Source: Trichaptum fuscoviolaceum (Eukaryota > Basidiomycota > Agaricomycetes > Hymenochaetales > Trichaptaceae). From it: a stretch of DNA of 64,000 nt. Under the pieces are notes generated by a model that ran no database searches, was not told the DNA's origin, and saw only the letters and a program-made list of their open reading frames with translations. This document shows, in pieces, positions 12,801-25,300 of the stretch. Within the stretch, counting starts at the first letter, position 1. Every line of letters begins with the position of its first letter. Position numbers and translations under genes: made by a program. The stretch covers positions 1,327,671 to 1,391,670 of the forward strand of contig CAJSYZ010000002.1 of NCBI GenBank assembly GCA_910574455.1. The letters are read 5' to 3'.

Positions 12801-14869
12801 GCGCCTGTCGTTTTTTGATCACGGCCAGCCGCATCCACCGGAGTTGCAGGTGTTCGGGATTGCGCTAGCGAATTTGAGAAGGTAAGATTCAGCTTCGAAC
12901 GCAATATGGAGATTCCATTTTACGTTGTCTTTCGTTTTGTCTATAGACGCTATTAGCTCCTGCAGAGTCGTCTCGGCTCTAACAAGGTTCTCAGACTCTA
13001 TAGAGGAGGACAGGTAATAAGCTCGGGCTTAAGATACGTTAGTACAAGAACTCAGGTTTCCAGTAATGGGTAGATGACTTACTCAGGCTGCGTAGGATGC
13101 CCCTCTGTCGAATATAAGATGAAGTGCGTAATTAGAGAGTTGTGGCCTCGTGTACTGGGTGGGACAGCCTTTACCTTCAGATCGGGTATGCCGGGGGTTG
13201 CCGTATCTTCCATTTTCTCAACGAGCGCAAACGCTTTCTGTATCCACTTCACAGCGTCGACAGCTCTCTTTGCATCCGTGATTCCAGATGCATCACGCTC
13301 TGACGTCCGCGAAGTCGATTTCATAATGCCCTTGCCTATTTCAAGAATCTTGGCCGCCAAGTGCTCGCGCTTGGGGTCGTTATCGATGGAAAGGGCTAAT
13401 GTCAACTTCATCGAGAGATTAATGACAGTGCGAAGACTTACGTCAGGGGACGTGATGAGACTAAGTCGCCTTTCATCACTTTCTGTATGCAAGAAACCGT
13501 CCAATTCTGTGAATAACTCCCCAAAACAAGGTTACCATGTGCCGCGGGAACGGACCTGTGATTTTCTCAAGCATGAACTGTGCGATCGCGTCGTTGCCAC
13601 CTCGCCATGCCTGAAAAGAAAGTCATTGTCAACAGATCTTACAATGTAGACCCGCAAAACGACCGAGAAGTTGAAAAAAGGATAGCTATATCAGTCGCTT
13701 TGATTGAACCGTACCGTGAGCATGCGACTGCAGTAGTATAGCATGACAGCCCGCGCCTTCGCCTGCTCCTGTGGGCCGCTGGTGCTGTCGTCCGTGTTTC
13801 GTAGCTGCTCTTCGAACTGAACATAGACCATTAGACCCATTTGGTTCGGAAACCTATTTCAACGAGGCGAAGCTCACCCGCGCTGCGCATCCCAGCACAC
13901 TGGCTGAGACATCATTCCTTCCGCATTCTACACTCGCACGGAAGCCACATAGGATGCCGCGACCGGTGCGGGCATAGATACGTAGTAGTGGAGAAAAAGG
14001 GGTTTGATCAGACGGACTGGGCCCTCCGTACGAAAGGCACACAAAACACACACCAGCTAGCGCGGAGCCGGTTTTGCTCGCCAGTTGTAATGTGTTGATG
14101 AGGGCTAGAAGAACAAATGCGCGAGTTGCGATTACACCGAATTCAGATTCTCACGGAAACCCGCATGAATGGGCGTGATTTAGAGACGTACTGTCGGCGC
14201 TAAGCTTCTGTTCGAGTCCAGCCTCAATCAACCGAAAGCCGGCCAACCTGACTGATTGCGAGAGAAGGGTCGGCGACAGCGAGGCGTGTGGGCAGTTTTT
14301 TGTCAGATGCGCCGCAGCATAAACATCAGATAACAGGGATGGGAGTAAGGTGGACGGGAGAGGAGGCGGAGTAAGGACGTACGTGCCGCGAACAAACTTC
14401 GATCTTCCTCGCACTCTGATCCCTGACGGACAAGACTGGATACGTTCCACAGATGGACACCTGGGCGTGGATAAGCGCGACTTGTTCGTCAATTTCAACG
14501 AACAAATGGGAGATGAAGCTCCATGCTAGAAGTGCCGTTGTGCGCCTACCTTCCCGGTCTAGCTTGTCGGGGATATCAGCGGTCACCTTCCCCCTCGGAC
14601 GTTGCTCTGTAAACGTTTCTCCAAGTATAGCAATCTGCTGCAGATCATCCAAAAGTGATGGCCTTGCATCTTTCTTCGAGAGATCAGTGAGTTTTGGCTT
14701 GAGTCTTGCAACGATATCTGTTGGGATTTGAATACACACCCCATCCGATCAATGGACATGCTAAGATACTACTGATAATCAATGCGAACAGATACATACG
14801 TGAGATAGATTCAAATGTTTCATTGCATTGAGAAGAGCTCGGGCCTGTCTTTCGTTTACGCGTCGCCAT
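9804..14869 (-). CDS. SPO22: SPO22/ZIP4-like meiotic TPR protein, 29 exons
   Basis: Member of the SPO22/ZIP4 family: TPR scaffolds on meiotic chromosomes that promote crossover formation and synapsis. Exons: 14869-14800, 14717-14550, 14460-14383, 14251-14192, 14104-14054, 13927-13878, 13816-13715, 13610-13556, 13506-13175, 13104-13083, 13027-12924, 12864-12780, 12723-12672, 12604-12572, 12508-12342, 12278-12223, 12162-11913, 11867-11546, 11490-11450, 11382-11219, 11155-11059, 11017-10962, 10907-10713, 10655-10595, 10554-10510, 10457-10438, 10386-10073, 9997-9907, 9848-9804. The joined frame is open for 1061 residues. Family marks: LDREGVHLWNVSSLV near the N-terminus, the TPR core DRHYQARKWSQAADWFLAG followed by THEAFASVSQMSGPKCLRKA and RASQVIRRCPSG, then WLWRTAYNTAVQGCAEW, YPVDERQWLLSTTYNTGVEC and a last helix LDEAKRWFEAATVICRSVPD. 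Some splice choices are uncertain (exon 24 donor; a possible extra 60-nt intron at about 10146-10205). Family assignment is strong; exact exon edges less so. Confidence 0.88.
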
Positions 14870-15118
14870 CGTGCGTGGTGTCGCGACGCGTCGTGGTCAG
14901 GTGCAAGAGTGTATAGGTGTGAGAACGAGGAGCACCAAATGGGATACCCGTAAGATTCAAGCTCCGCCAAACTTTAATTTTTGTATGTGTGTTCAGATTG
15001 ACAAGACAGTGGAAGGTTGATATCAAACAGCCGACTCTGAACAACCATCTCGCTTTCTGCACGACCAATTTGCTTCCCAAAGTTCCGCCTGCCACTCTCC
15101 CAGAGAATCTTCCGAAGA
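14870..15118. promoter_or_regulatory. Short divergent promoter region, SPO22 / small membrane protein
   Basis: Only 249 bp separate the start codons of the SPO22-like gene (-) and the 135-residue membrane protein gene (+). Both promoters and 5' UTRs must share this space. I do not recognise a specific transcription-factor site with confidence. Confidence 0.55.
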
Positions 15119-16165
15119 ATGGAGAGCAGGCTCCCATCAGCATCAACATCGCGCGAGGGAGGCCAGGCTCAGTTCCATCTCGACCACCGCAGTGAGCAGC
15201 AACTGAGTACCGAAGACTTCGCGAAATGCAAAAGGGTTCGTATAACGACCATCAGGCTCCAGACATCGCATGTCAGACCCTTCTCGGCGTAGAATGGGGG
15301 AGAGGGGGCACAGCCGAATCATTGTCATATACAGCAAACTGACCCAAGGAACGTTCATTCACCCTGCAGGCTGCTCAGAACGAGGGCGTGTTCGCGGGCT
15401 TGACCTCGGGTTTTCTGGGAGGTATGTATGGCCTCCGTGCGACACTGCACAGGCGACTATTCGCGCTGCACATTGAAGCACGCACCCCTTTACACTTTGC
15501 GGAGTTACTCAACTGCCTTCCAAGCACACTTGCCTATTTGCGGCCTCTGCGTTGCGCGCCCCTTTCGCATACGTTTTCCTTGCATCAATCAAACCTGCTA
15601 GATGGCTGATGATATTCCTGGCATTTCGCAGGCGTCATAGGTAGCCGCGCCTTCCGTTTCAACCGAAATCAGACCATGCTCTGTGGGATATGTAAGCCTT
15701 CTCCTGTCCTTCGTGCCCTTTCCTACAGTCCTTCTTTTCTCCAATTCTAATGAATTGGCCGCATGTGCGTCACATTTCATAGTATTTGTAAATTGGGCCC
15801 ATGCAACGATCTTCCCCTCCATGTGCCTTGATGGAGAGGAAATGGGTCTGCGCCGTTGGCAAGGGAAAGTGCCAACCACGCTGCCTAGCCGGAAACTCAA
15901 TCTAATCAATTAATTCTCTCCTTATCAACTTGAGTTAGCTCTGAGAGGATTCTGTTCGCTGAAACACGTTCCCCCGAATGATACAGTGACGGGCGTCCTA
16001 TCGGGCTACTTTTTCACGCAGGCCTTCCTCAGCTCCCGACTTGCCGAGGCAACCAAACAACAGGCGCTTTTACGGGGAAACCTAACCCTTACCGAATCTG
16101 AATTCGAACCCGAGGTGCCCTCCACGCGCCCACGTGAGGGTTCCAATCCCAATTCCAGGAGGTGA
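15119..16165 (+). CDS. Small glycine-rich two-helix membrane protein, unknown function
   Basis: Exons 15119-15235, 15370-15421, 15632-15691 and 15987-16165 close into a 135-residue frame. The N-terminal 39 residues are polar and end STEDFAKCKR. Exon 2 begins AAQNEGVFAGLTSGFLGG, which continues into GVIGSRAF: small residues spaced like a glycine zipper, expected to form a tightly packed transmembrane helix. A second hydrophobic segment MLCGILTGVLSGYFFTQAFL follows, then a charged tail (SRLAEATKQQALLRG, then acidic and proline-rich). This two-helix, small-residue layout resembles small mitochondrial or ER membrane proteins, but I do not recognise the family. The third intron is 295 nt, long for this genome, and may hide a further small exon. 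Frame closure through four exons and helix continuity across the exon 2/3 junction support a real gene. It is divergent from SPO22. Confidence 0.72.
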
Positions 16166-16283
16166 AGCCGACGAAAAAGCGAAATGATCTCAGCGATAAG
16201 TATCACAACACCGCACAACCGCGCAGCGGCACTTTATCCGCTTCCCATCGCAATCCCGGCTGCGAACAACAAGAACAATACAA

Positions 16284-16304
16284 TACACACACATATATAT
16301 ATAT
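16284..16304. repeat. (CA)n(TA)n microsatellite
   Basis: An AC dinucleotide run passes directly into a TA run over about 21 bp, just downstream of the small membrane protein gene. It is an ordinary compound microsatellite. Confidence 0.85.
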
Positions 16305-18156
16305 CACAAGAGCGCGCGTACTGTACGCGGTATGCGGGCATTGCAATTTGTACAACTGCCACAGATGCCTTACATCGGCCAGGATCCGGAGCGGGTCACA
16401 GGGCAGTGAGCCTTTTTCGGGTTTTGTTCACAGCTCCAATCTATCACGTATGCGTTCAAGAAGGATGAGCCTGCTATGATGACTACTTCCGTACGTCCTT
16501 GATTCCTACGATAATAGAAGGCCACGGAAAAGGCGATGGAGCTTAGGCGGGCACGGGTCGGCCCAATGTTTGCTTTCTAGTTCATCTACCAGTCATGATG
16601 GTGATCGCATGTACTCCAAACAAAGCGGGCACTTCCATAGACTTCGAATTCTCTTCTGGAGTGGTGGGACAAGGACCCGGCACGCTCAAGACAGATGCTC
16701 TCACCACACTGCCTGCATTAATGTTGGCGCCAATGATTGAAGTCAGGATCCATCCGTCAACGACAGATCTTCTTTCTTCCTCTTCTAAGGCGCCATGGCT
16801 CGGCTTATCGAGCTCGTTGGGGCGTATCAGTTCGAAACGAAGAGACAAATATACATTGTTCGCGGCGCGTACGCGTGTCACTGTCTCAGTTCGTAGTTGC
16901 GACAGGCAGCGAGATGATCTCAGATATTCATCCTTCTGTGTAATTGCAAGGACATCCGGGTTCTTGCCAAGGTCAGAAACTCAGAGGTCGACGCCGCACT
17001 GGAGATGCAGGGTAGACCCTGCTTGGATATGCAATCCCCAGGTTCATGATAGCGCGGTAGCCTGTGTTCACTTGGTAATTGTCGGATGATGGTGTGTCCA
17101 GTCCGGGCTAAGGTTCGTCTATCTAGGATTTGGACCCAATCTCGGACGGGCTGTGTGCGTCATGTAAGAGAATTGGCCCGGCACTTATACACACGACACA
17201 TGTACACGAACGATGTTAGTATTCCGACGTTTGACTCCCATTACATATCCACGTCAATTATATACCGCCCTTGCTCCTTTCCGTGCCCTATACTCCGCTT
17301 TTCTAATCACAAAGGCGTAATGCAGCGCATAAATGAACAACTCGATCTGTCCTGCGGCACATCTATCCCCGCGGGTTAGTTGGTGTTGTGCTTTCTACAC
17401 ATGCCCGGGGCATCGATATGTATTTATCCATCCGAGAGCGTCATTTCTTCGCTTGTCCTATCTTCCTTCCCGGCGCACCCCTTCATTCGACGGCCCTCTC
17501 TGCCCTTCGCCTCGCCCTTGTGGAAAGTGTGAGACGGGAATCGAGATTCGAGCAAGGGGGCGAGATAGATGAGGCCGAGAAGGGAAGACCTGGTGAAAAA
17601 GTTGGATGCGATGCGGCCGACTGTCGACACATCGTTCCTTTGTAAGATCTGTGGGGGCGCATGCGTCCGAGAGCTGTATCCGACTCGTCATTCTCCGAAA
17701 AAACAGGGCCGACAGACACAGCTTTGTGGATATTCGTATACACGTGCTTAGGCACTCTTGATTCCGGAGGCAGTCGAAGTTTCGTATAGTTGTATATCCG
17801 GCCGGCCGCGGTCCAGTATCGTGGTCGAATGGCTTTCGGTCTCGGGACGCCCGACACTTTGATCGCGTCCAAGCTTGTTTTACAGCCCCCGAAGCGTGCT
17901 ATCCGGACTGCATGCCCGTAATCTGATATGTCTGTGTGTCGAGTCATTTGGAAAAAAAGTGAATTCACGCAGATCCATCCACCGTTTGAAAAGTATCACT
18001 GACTGGACAAGCCTATCCGGTCCGTCCTGTTATGATGTATAGCCAGGCCACAAATATGTTACCTTTTGAAATACACGTCTCTGTCTAAGCAGCACGCGAT
18101 CGCGTATATTCTCTCTCGCAGAAAATTTATAGGTTCCTGGCCGTCACTTCAGCCAA

Positions 18157-18171
18157 ATGAATGAATGAATG
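18157..18171. repeat. (ATGA)n short tandem repeat
   Basis: Nearly four copies of the tetranucleotide ATGA (last unit ATG) in the gene-poor region upstream of the cyclin terminator side. Too short to mean more than replication slippage. Confidence 0.7.
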
Positions 18172-20012
18172 GAATAGCATGTGGGGTATGCCCATAGTAT
18201 AATACATACATGTAGTGCCTTTCATCTCTTGGTTCTGCCGTTACGGTTAGTGCGGCCGGATTGTCGCACTCCATATTCGGCCTTCTCCCTTCATCTCAGT
18301 GCTCTTTTTTCTCAATTGCAAGCGCGTGAAGTCTGCCACCATAAGTATACCTATCGCCGAATGGGTGTTTATCAGCAGATGAAGTGCGATGAAATAGCAT
18401 TACATTTACATTCATGTATGTGCGGGCTTCGCCCAAGGCCGACGGCGACATCGACAACTTGAACGCTAGCCTGCGGTGCCCGCCGGTTTCAATACGACAG
18501 CCACTCCTTTCTTGGGCCCCTCAATTGCATCATCTCTCACATTTACCTAGTCCTTTCCTCTCTCTATTTACACTATCTATCATTATACACGCATGTGCTG
18601 TTCCACCGTCCTAATTTCACAAGGCCGTCTTATGCTCATCTTAGCAGCAGGAGATCTCCTTCTACGATGTGTTCGAACTATGATGGAGCTTGACTTAAGG
18701 TTGTCTATCTTGCTCCTGTGTCCGCTCGTCGTTTGATTTGAAGACATCAGGGAAGGACGCGCTCATACTTGGTCTCATCTCCATGTTGATCTCATATCGA
18801 TACACTCTTTGAATCAGAAGGAGCCATCCGATCGAGTCCAGGGTGACCGTCTGGCATCCAGTGAGCGCTTTAGGTATAGGCCTGTGCGACTTCGACATCA
18901 AGTCTCCAAGCGAAGCGCCGGCGTCCGTTCGCCTGTGTTTCCAACCACCAACAACGTCGTCGACCTTCGCATTGCTGTCTTCGATCATCGATCACGGACC
19001 TGATTATGGCCTGACCGGGACGAAGGGCATCACAAATGCGAATGCGAACGCAACAAAGAAGAAGCTACTTAAGCCACATATCCGTCGGCGCCTCCACCAT
19101 CAGAAGGGTTTACAGGTGTGTAGAAAGACATATATTGAGGCTCTGCGACCTTTTTTTGTGCTAGTGATCCACATTACCGCAGGCAGCACTCAAAATACGC
19201 GCCCGGCTAACATTGAAGCAAATCACTTACAAACCAACACAGCAGACGAAATTATATACACGGAAATCCGGAAAGAATCTGGAAATCCAGATCTTCTACA
19301 ACGATATGTGGAAACCGGGTAAATCGAAAGCCGGTGCACAGCTCGAGACTCGTAATAAGTAAGCTTTTTTTCTCCTTCTGGGAGGTCTTCGTAGCCTTTG
19401 TAATTGAATATAGAGGGCGCAATTCTTTTTTCACTTTCATTTTGCCTACTTGGGAAGTATACCTACGTCCGACCTCAATCCATGGACTTGGTGCACTGTA
19501 AAAAAACTCAAATGAAAAAAAAAGATGTCGTCTCTTTATTTCAGGCGATCACATGGAAACCCATTTACCACTGCAGAGAGAATTTGTGTGACGCGACACA
19601 AATGTAAGTGACCTGGTCCAGGACCGCAGCACAAGACGGGTTGAAAGTGAAGAGGTAAGAAATGAATGTAATGCATCCCTGGCGTCTCCAAGGCCGTCCG
19701 ATGGCTCATTCGCTCATCCGGGACATCCATACCTCCATCTTCGACAGATGACCCGGACTTTTGATACCTGCAACTGTAAGTTTTGTATTGTGCAATTGGT
19801 GTGCGGATCGTACGAACCGTTGCTACAGTCTTCATATCATAGCATATGCAATGCAAAGCTAAGTAACAAGAGCTTTGCATTCCTCAGCTGGTGCGTGAAA
19901 TGTGGGTACTCTCGGCAGTTTCTGAAATCGGGCCTGTTTCCCGAAAATTGAACCGCCCAAAAAAGGCTTCCCGACCTTCCATTCTCGGTGGATATCCCCA
20001 TAATCACCTCCA

Positions 20013-20032
20013 ACTCTCACTCTCACTCTCAT
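20013..20032. repeat. (ACTCTC)n short tandem repeat
   Basis: Three copies of a CT-rich hexanucleotide in non-coding DNA. Simple sequence without an evident role. Confidence 0.7.
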
Positions 20033-22315
20033 TCCAAGTTCTCATCAGGCTCAGGCATAGGCTGTCAGCGAAAATAAAGCAGCTTGGATCGCGGAAGGCA
20101 GTCAGCTTGTTATACGCTCACGCATGTATGTAACGCAAGGGTCGGCTCAGCAGTGAATTCGTTCAATGGAACCGCTTTGGACAGGGCAGTGCCCATAACA
20201 GCGAGTGCGAGTGCAGTATGTCGCATTCGGGCTGAGCAGCATGCACATGCGTACAGGTTTGGAGAATACAGTACACGGCAAGACACGACACACGACGTCC
20301 GACGTGGATGCAGATGCAGATGCGTCTGCTGCGCTCTGGCATATAGCTGGCGCCTTCTACAGCATAGCAACTGCACCATACGATGCCATACACACGCCCG
20401 CATTTCGCCAACATGAAGATGAGAGGCTCAGTGCCGCTTTGGTCGTGCGTGCGAGCCCACTTTCGGTGTGACCACGTCTTAGCATATCTTGAGAATAGCG
20501 GGCGTAGACTCGGTTGGCCCGGAAGCTGAAGCGCTCAAGCTGAGGGGAAATGGCTCAGGCTCAGGCTTGGGAGGGAAGCAGGTGTGCTGTTTCTTTCCTT
20601 TCTTCATAATTTACTCAGCTCCGGGTTCTCTGTGTCTCGATTGGGGTTGTCGTGGCACATGCGGACGTTGAGCCTCAGTGCGTCTTCTCGCAGCACACGA
20701 AGCACGAACGAGACTCGAGATTAAGGAAAGGAAGGGGATGAAAAAAGGCCCGGGGGGCGCGCATTGAATCGCGCTCAGCAGTACGCGCCGCAAAGGACGG
20801 ACGGTCACGCAAAGACGCAAAGGTTCCTACTAGAAAGTGGAACGAAGTGCTACTGTATCTGGTATTCCTGCATTCCTATCAGGTGCTGAGTGTCTTTGCA
20901 AACTGGGCACTCCCATAAGTAGCTGATCCAGTTAAGTGCGTGCCCGTACCGTTCACCTCCACCCGGATTCGGTTCCACTCCCAATACTGTTTTCCGCACA
21001 GGAGAGGGCAGAGTCCTAATTCTATGCGCTGTCACCAGAGGATTTTGAAGGGCTGCGCGGAAGCCTATGTAGTATATATGTGCACTGTGCAGCCTCCGCC
21101 GACGCAATATCTCTCACCGGTGCGGATATCACAAGTACTTCTCTTCAATAAGTATGCGAGCTGTCCGGACTCGGATACGCGTCCCATCCATTGACCGATC
21201 ACCACACCTATCCCCACACCCCACCACGTCCATTTTCATCTCATTAATAGCTCTTTTCACATCCCGGGAATTGTAGAACGCAACCTTGTTTGTACATAGA
21301 TATATGGCATGCCCCAATACCAGGACAAAGATCTGGACTCCAAAGTTCGAGCAAGCAATTCCAGCAAATGAAGTATACCAGCTGTCTACTAGATGAATTA
21401 GTCTACAAGCCAGTCAGCAGCACTTAGACCGGAGATGAGCGGCCTGTATGTAGTACGATATAAAAGCTATCTATCAAATAACCGCGAACACTGTGGATAG
21501 ATAGCCGCCTCTGCAATCCCATCCCATATCCGCGGATCGCAGCATCGGCGGTCGGACAACCAGTTCACTTCAGATCAAATCAAACAAAAAGTTTTAAGCA
21601 TCTTTTAATTTCTTTATTGATATTGATACTAGTATGCGATTGCTACGTACGTACTATGCACTCGTTCGGTAGAAAAATGAAAAGAGTCAAAAATACTAAT
21701 ATACTACTAAGTAATAAAAAAGTTCTGCTTTTAGCGTCTTCGTTCGTCGTTCGCTTGCATGGGGAGTGAAGGTATAGCTAATGTGTGTAGTAATAATGCA
21801 AATTCGCATGCGAGAGAAAGGCAAAGGGTAATGCACATATGGGAGACAGACGGAAAAATTGTAAGCTCGTGGGCCATGGACATGAACGGCAGTGGGAGAA
21901 GTTAGGTCGAGAGGGGATAGTATATGTGATATATGTATGATTTCGCTGGGTAACACGCTCTAGTGAGCGAGCCGGGGTTTAAGGTACGTGCGGAGCGTCG
22001 GCGAGCGAACCGATGAAAAAAGAAAAGTAATAAACAGTGTGATAATAATGCCAGTCACGTCGTCTTTCGTAGCGTGATAGTGATGAGTGCTCGAGAGGTA
22101 CCATGCATTGGGGCGTCATTCGTCGTCATCGGTCGCAGAGGGAGGAGATGCAAGGAAAAAAGAAATGAGGAAAACAGGTTAAACGCAAAAGTGTTAAATG
22201 AATAAAGTAACAGTATTATGCACGAGTGCAAACCAAAACCAAAACGGCAGAAAAGGTGAAGAGTCATGAATGATTAGGAGCTGCGGAATCTGGCGGAGGA
22301 TGGGGTGGGGGAAAC

Positions 22316-25300
22316 TTAATACCGCCTTCCCCGGGCGGCGTACGCGTACGCGAGTGGACTCGCGTGCACGCTGTGTGACTGATACTGCTGTGGATACGGC
22401 AGCGCGCGCAGAGGCGAAGACATGGTCATCGAGACGCCCGACTGTGCGTGCGGAGCGGCGACCGCAATGCCAGAGCTCACAGCAGCCGGCGCCGAAGCGT
22501 CCGCGTGCCGCGTATATGAGTACGGTGTTGCGTACCCTGCCTGTGTCTGCGAATGATGGTTCTGATAGAAGTGCACGACGCCCGGCGGACCCGCGTTCGC
22601 GAAGTGTGCGGGCGCTGCCGAGTACGCTGCATGTTGCCTCTGCGACGTCGCTCCAGACGACACGGCCTGCTGCGCCAACGGCGACGGCACAGACGGCTTA
22701 TACGCATGGTGGGGATGATAGTACTGACTCTGGCTTTGCAGGGGCTGGTGCTGATTCGGCGGCGTGTACACGTTCTCTCCGTATACACCTGTCACTGTCT
22801 GCGACTGTGACCCAGACGTCGGGGTCGGGAGAACTGAGCCGTATGTCTCTCTGAAGCTCGGCAATGGGCTGCTGCGCGCTGACTGCACAACGAGAGGCGG
22901 CGGGTGAACGTACTGCGCCAGCGCAAGCGACGACAGAGGCGGGAGGTGCGGAGCCGCGCTGCTGTTAGAAGAGGAGGAAGAGCCACTGCTGCTGTTACTG
23001 TATACAGAACGGCTTGACTGCGCTTGAGGATGTTGCTGCTCAGGTGTGGTGTATATGTGCGGCTGAGTATTCTGACTATATGCGCCTGGCAAAGACATCG
23101 TCGCTGTCGCACTCGTAGTCGCAGGCACGGGTGGCGGGTACGTGCCCCTCTGATAGCCCGACGTGTGGTACGGCGCTGCATACGCGTACCCATTTCCAGT
23201 GGTGAACGAATGACCGTATCCGTATCCAGGCTGCGCCGGCGTTGAGGTCGACGGAGCGGAAGGGGCAACGGAGTACTTCAAGCGCGCCTTGCGCTCTGCA
23301 CCCTGGGCATTGTAATACCTCTCTGATTCTTGTCCTCTGGGCTCATCCAACTCCTCGCTCGTTGCCTCTGACTGTGCATCTGACCCAGACGAGGAAGAAG
23401 ACGCGATAGGACCAGCTCGGACGGGCGAGCTCGCGAGCGTGTAGAAGTATAAGTTCTGCGGCTGCGCACGACGGTGGAAATCCTCAGGCCGATATGGCGC
23501 TGCGAGGGTCTGCTCCCTTTGCTGCTCCCTCTGCGGGAGGTGTCCGTGATGACGGTGCTCTGGCTCGACAGGTGTAATCGGTGCACTTCCCGCGCCTGCG
23601 CTCGCTAAGCTCAGACGCTCAAGGCTCTTCAGGCTTTCTGCAAACGGCGCGTATGCTGGATGTCCCGAGACTGAGTTGTTTGTACCTGCTCGAGCTGACA
23701 ACGCCGCATCGATATCTACAGCGAGGTTCGTTGGTCGCTTGGGCGGGTGAACCGTTGGCAGGGAACCAAAGCTCGCTGAAGTCGGCGAAAATGCATCAGC
23801 GGCACGGCGTTTCGAGCGAGCCTCAGCTGCTGCGCTGTCGACCACCATGGACGAATCCGACACCGAGCCTGAAGCGGAGCTAAGCGAAGACGAGGGCGAG
23901 GTGCGAGCCGACTGGGAGTAAGCATAAGCTGAAGTCTCGTTCTGAGCTGATGAGGTGGCTGAAGCGGATGCAGCGGACGCAGAAGAGTATGGGACGGCGA
24001 ACGTGAATGGATACGCCGCCGAATAGCTGTATGCGGACCTATGCGGGCTTGTGCTCCTTGCGCGTTGAGATGCGCTGGCAGCATACGCAAGCACGTCCGG
24101 CTGGCTCCCCCTGCTCCTTCTGTCATCGTTCCTCGCCTGCTCTGCTTGTGCGGGTTGGTTGTATTGAGAGTGTGGGTTCGGGAGTGCCAGGCTTGGGACA
24201 CGCCTTCGTGATAGCCAGCGTTGGTGTTCGCGCTCCTTTGCAAGTACGAGACCACGAAGGAGGTTCAACCATGAATCGTAGGTGCTGCTGTCGACATAGA
24301 GACGGAAGTCAACGCCTTGGAGAAACTCGCGTTCCATCTTGTTGAGCTCGGTGAGCGAGATGCCCGAGACCTCTGACCATGTCTTGTTCGTGTATGTGTT
24401 ACTATTAATAGATTACTGTCATTAGCGCTTGCAAACACAAAGATCTAAGTAAAGAAAAATACGCACTCGTCCACAAATTTGTTGGCCAACATGAGCGCGA
24501 CAACAGCGACGCGGAATTCGCTGCCTTGCTTGCCGACGGTAAAGTCATTGCGCTCCTTCAGGCGGTAGATGTAGTGTAGCGAGAGCACAATCACGCTCTG
24601 GCTGACCTGCGTCGTTTCCAGCAACTTCTGCAGGAACGCAACGAACTCGGGCGACGCGCTGAACTGCAGCATGGCAGTCCGGTCGTTGCTCAGTGGGCCG
24701 ACGCTCATGCTCGGCGAGGAGTGCGCACCACCGTTGCCTGCCGCGTGCCGTTTCGCGCGCTCCCGCTCGCGTTCGCGGCGGTGTCGGGAGGAGGCGGCGC
24801 TGGGCCCGAGCGAGCTCGAGAACCAAAAGTAGCAGACCATCTCGCAGACCTTCTCGGCGATAAAGTGTGCGGACCGTTTCTGTGGCGAGATCACCCAGTC
24901 GGCGATGTGTTGCGGGGGTTCTGGACACTGCTGGGACGCGAGCTGGAGCTGCCGCTGCTGCTGCTGCCACTCCCACTCGGATTCGGGATAGAGCACGCCT
25001 GCCTTCCGCTCGTGTTCTGCCACTTCCACCTCTACCTCCGGCACATCTTCATCTTCCTCCATCTCATCCTCATCCTCCTGCTCCTCGCCTGCCACGCCAT
25101 ACGAGTAGTCGTCATCTTCGTCGTCGATCGGAGACGGCGTCGGGGAATGGATGGGCGAAGTGTGCACAGGAGAGTGCAGTCTTGACGGCCCGGGTTTCGA
25201 GTCGCGCCAGAGAGAGGCCGAGTGCATTTCGTCATCTGGAGGAGTTACTGCGAAACAAAGGCACAAGTGAATACAGCAGGTTCGCGACACAAAGGTGGGT

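Larger units (their letters stand above)
16166..22315. other. Gene-poor region, 6.1 kb
   Basis: No ORF here matches a known family. The longest frames are a plus-strand frame at 16595-17089 (164 codons) overlapped by a minus-strand frame at 16582-16881 (99 codons), a minus-strand frame at 17483-17968 (161) and a plus-strand frame at 18843-19322 (159); none joins to neighbours through convincing splice sites. Simple repeats are listed separately. The part next to 22316 should be the 3' UTR of the cyclin gene. Confidence 0.45.

Noticed and set aside
13380..13442. GT..AG segment in SPO22 first read as an intron
   Set aside because: The frame is open straight through it and removing it breaks the reading frame, so it is coding (SLRTVINLSMKLTLALSIDN).
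16085..16160. tRNA-like B-box sequence (GGTTCGAATTC on the minus strand, GGGTTCCAATCCC on the plus strand)
   Set aside because: No matching acceptor stem or A box could be found, and the stretch lies inside the last coding exon of the 135-residue membrane protein.
16582..17089. Opposed ORFs of 99 (-) and 164 (+) codons
   Set aside because: Both frames are open over the same DNA, neither resembles a known family, and no neighbouring exon could be joined.
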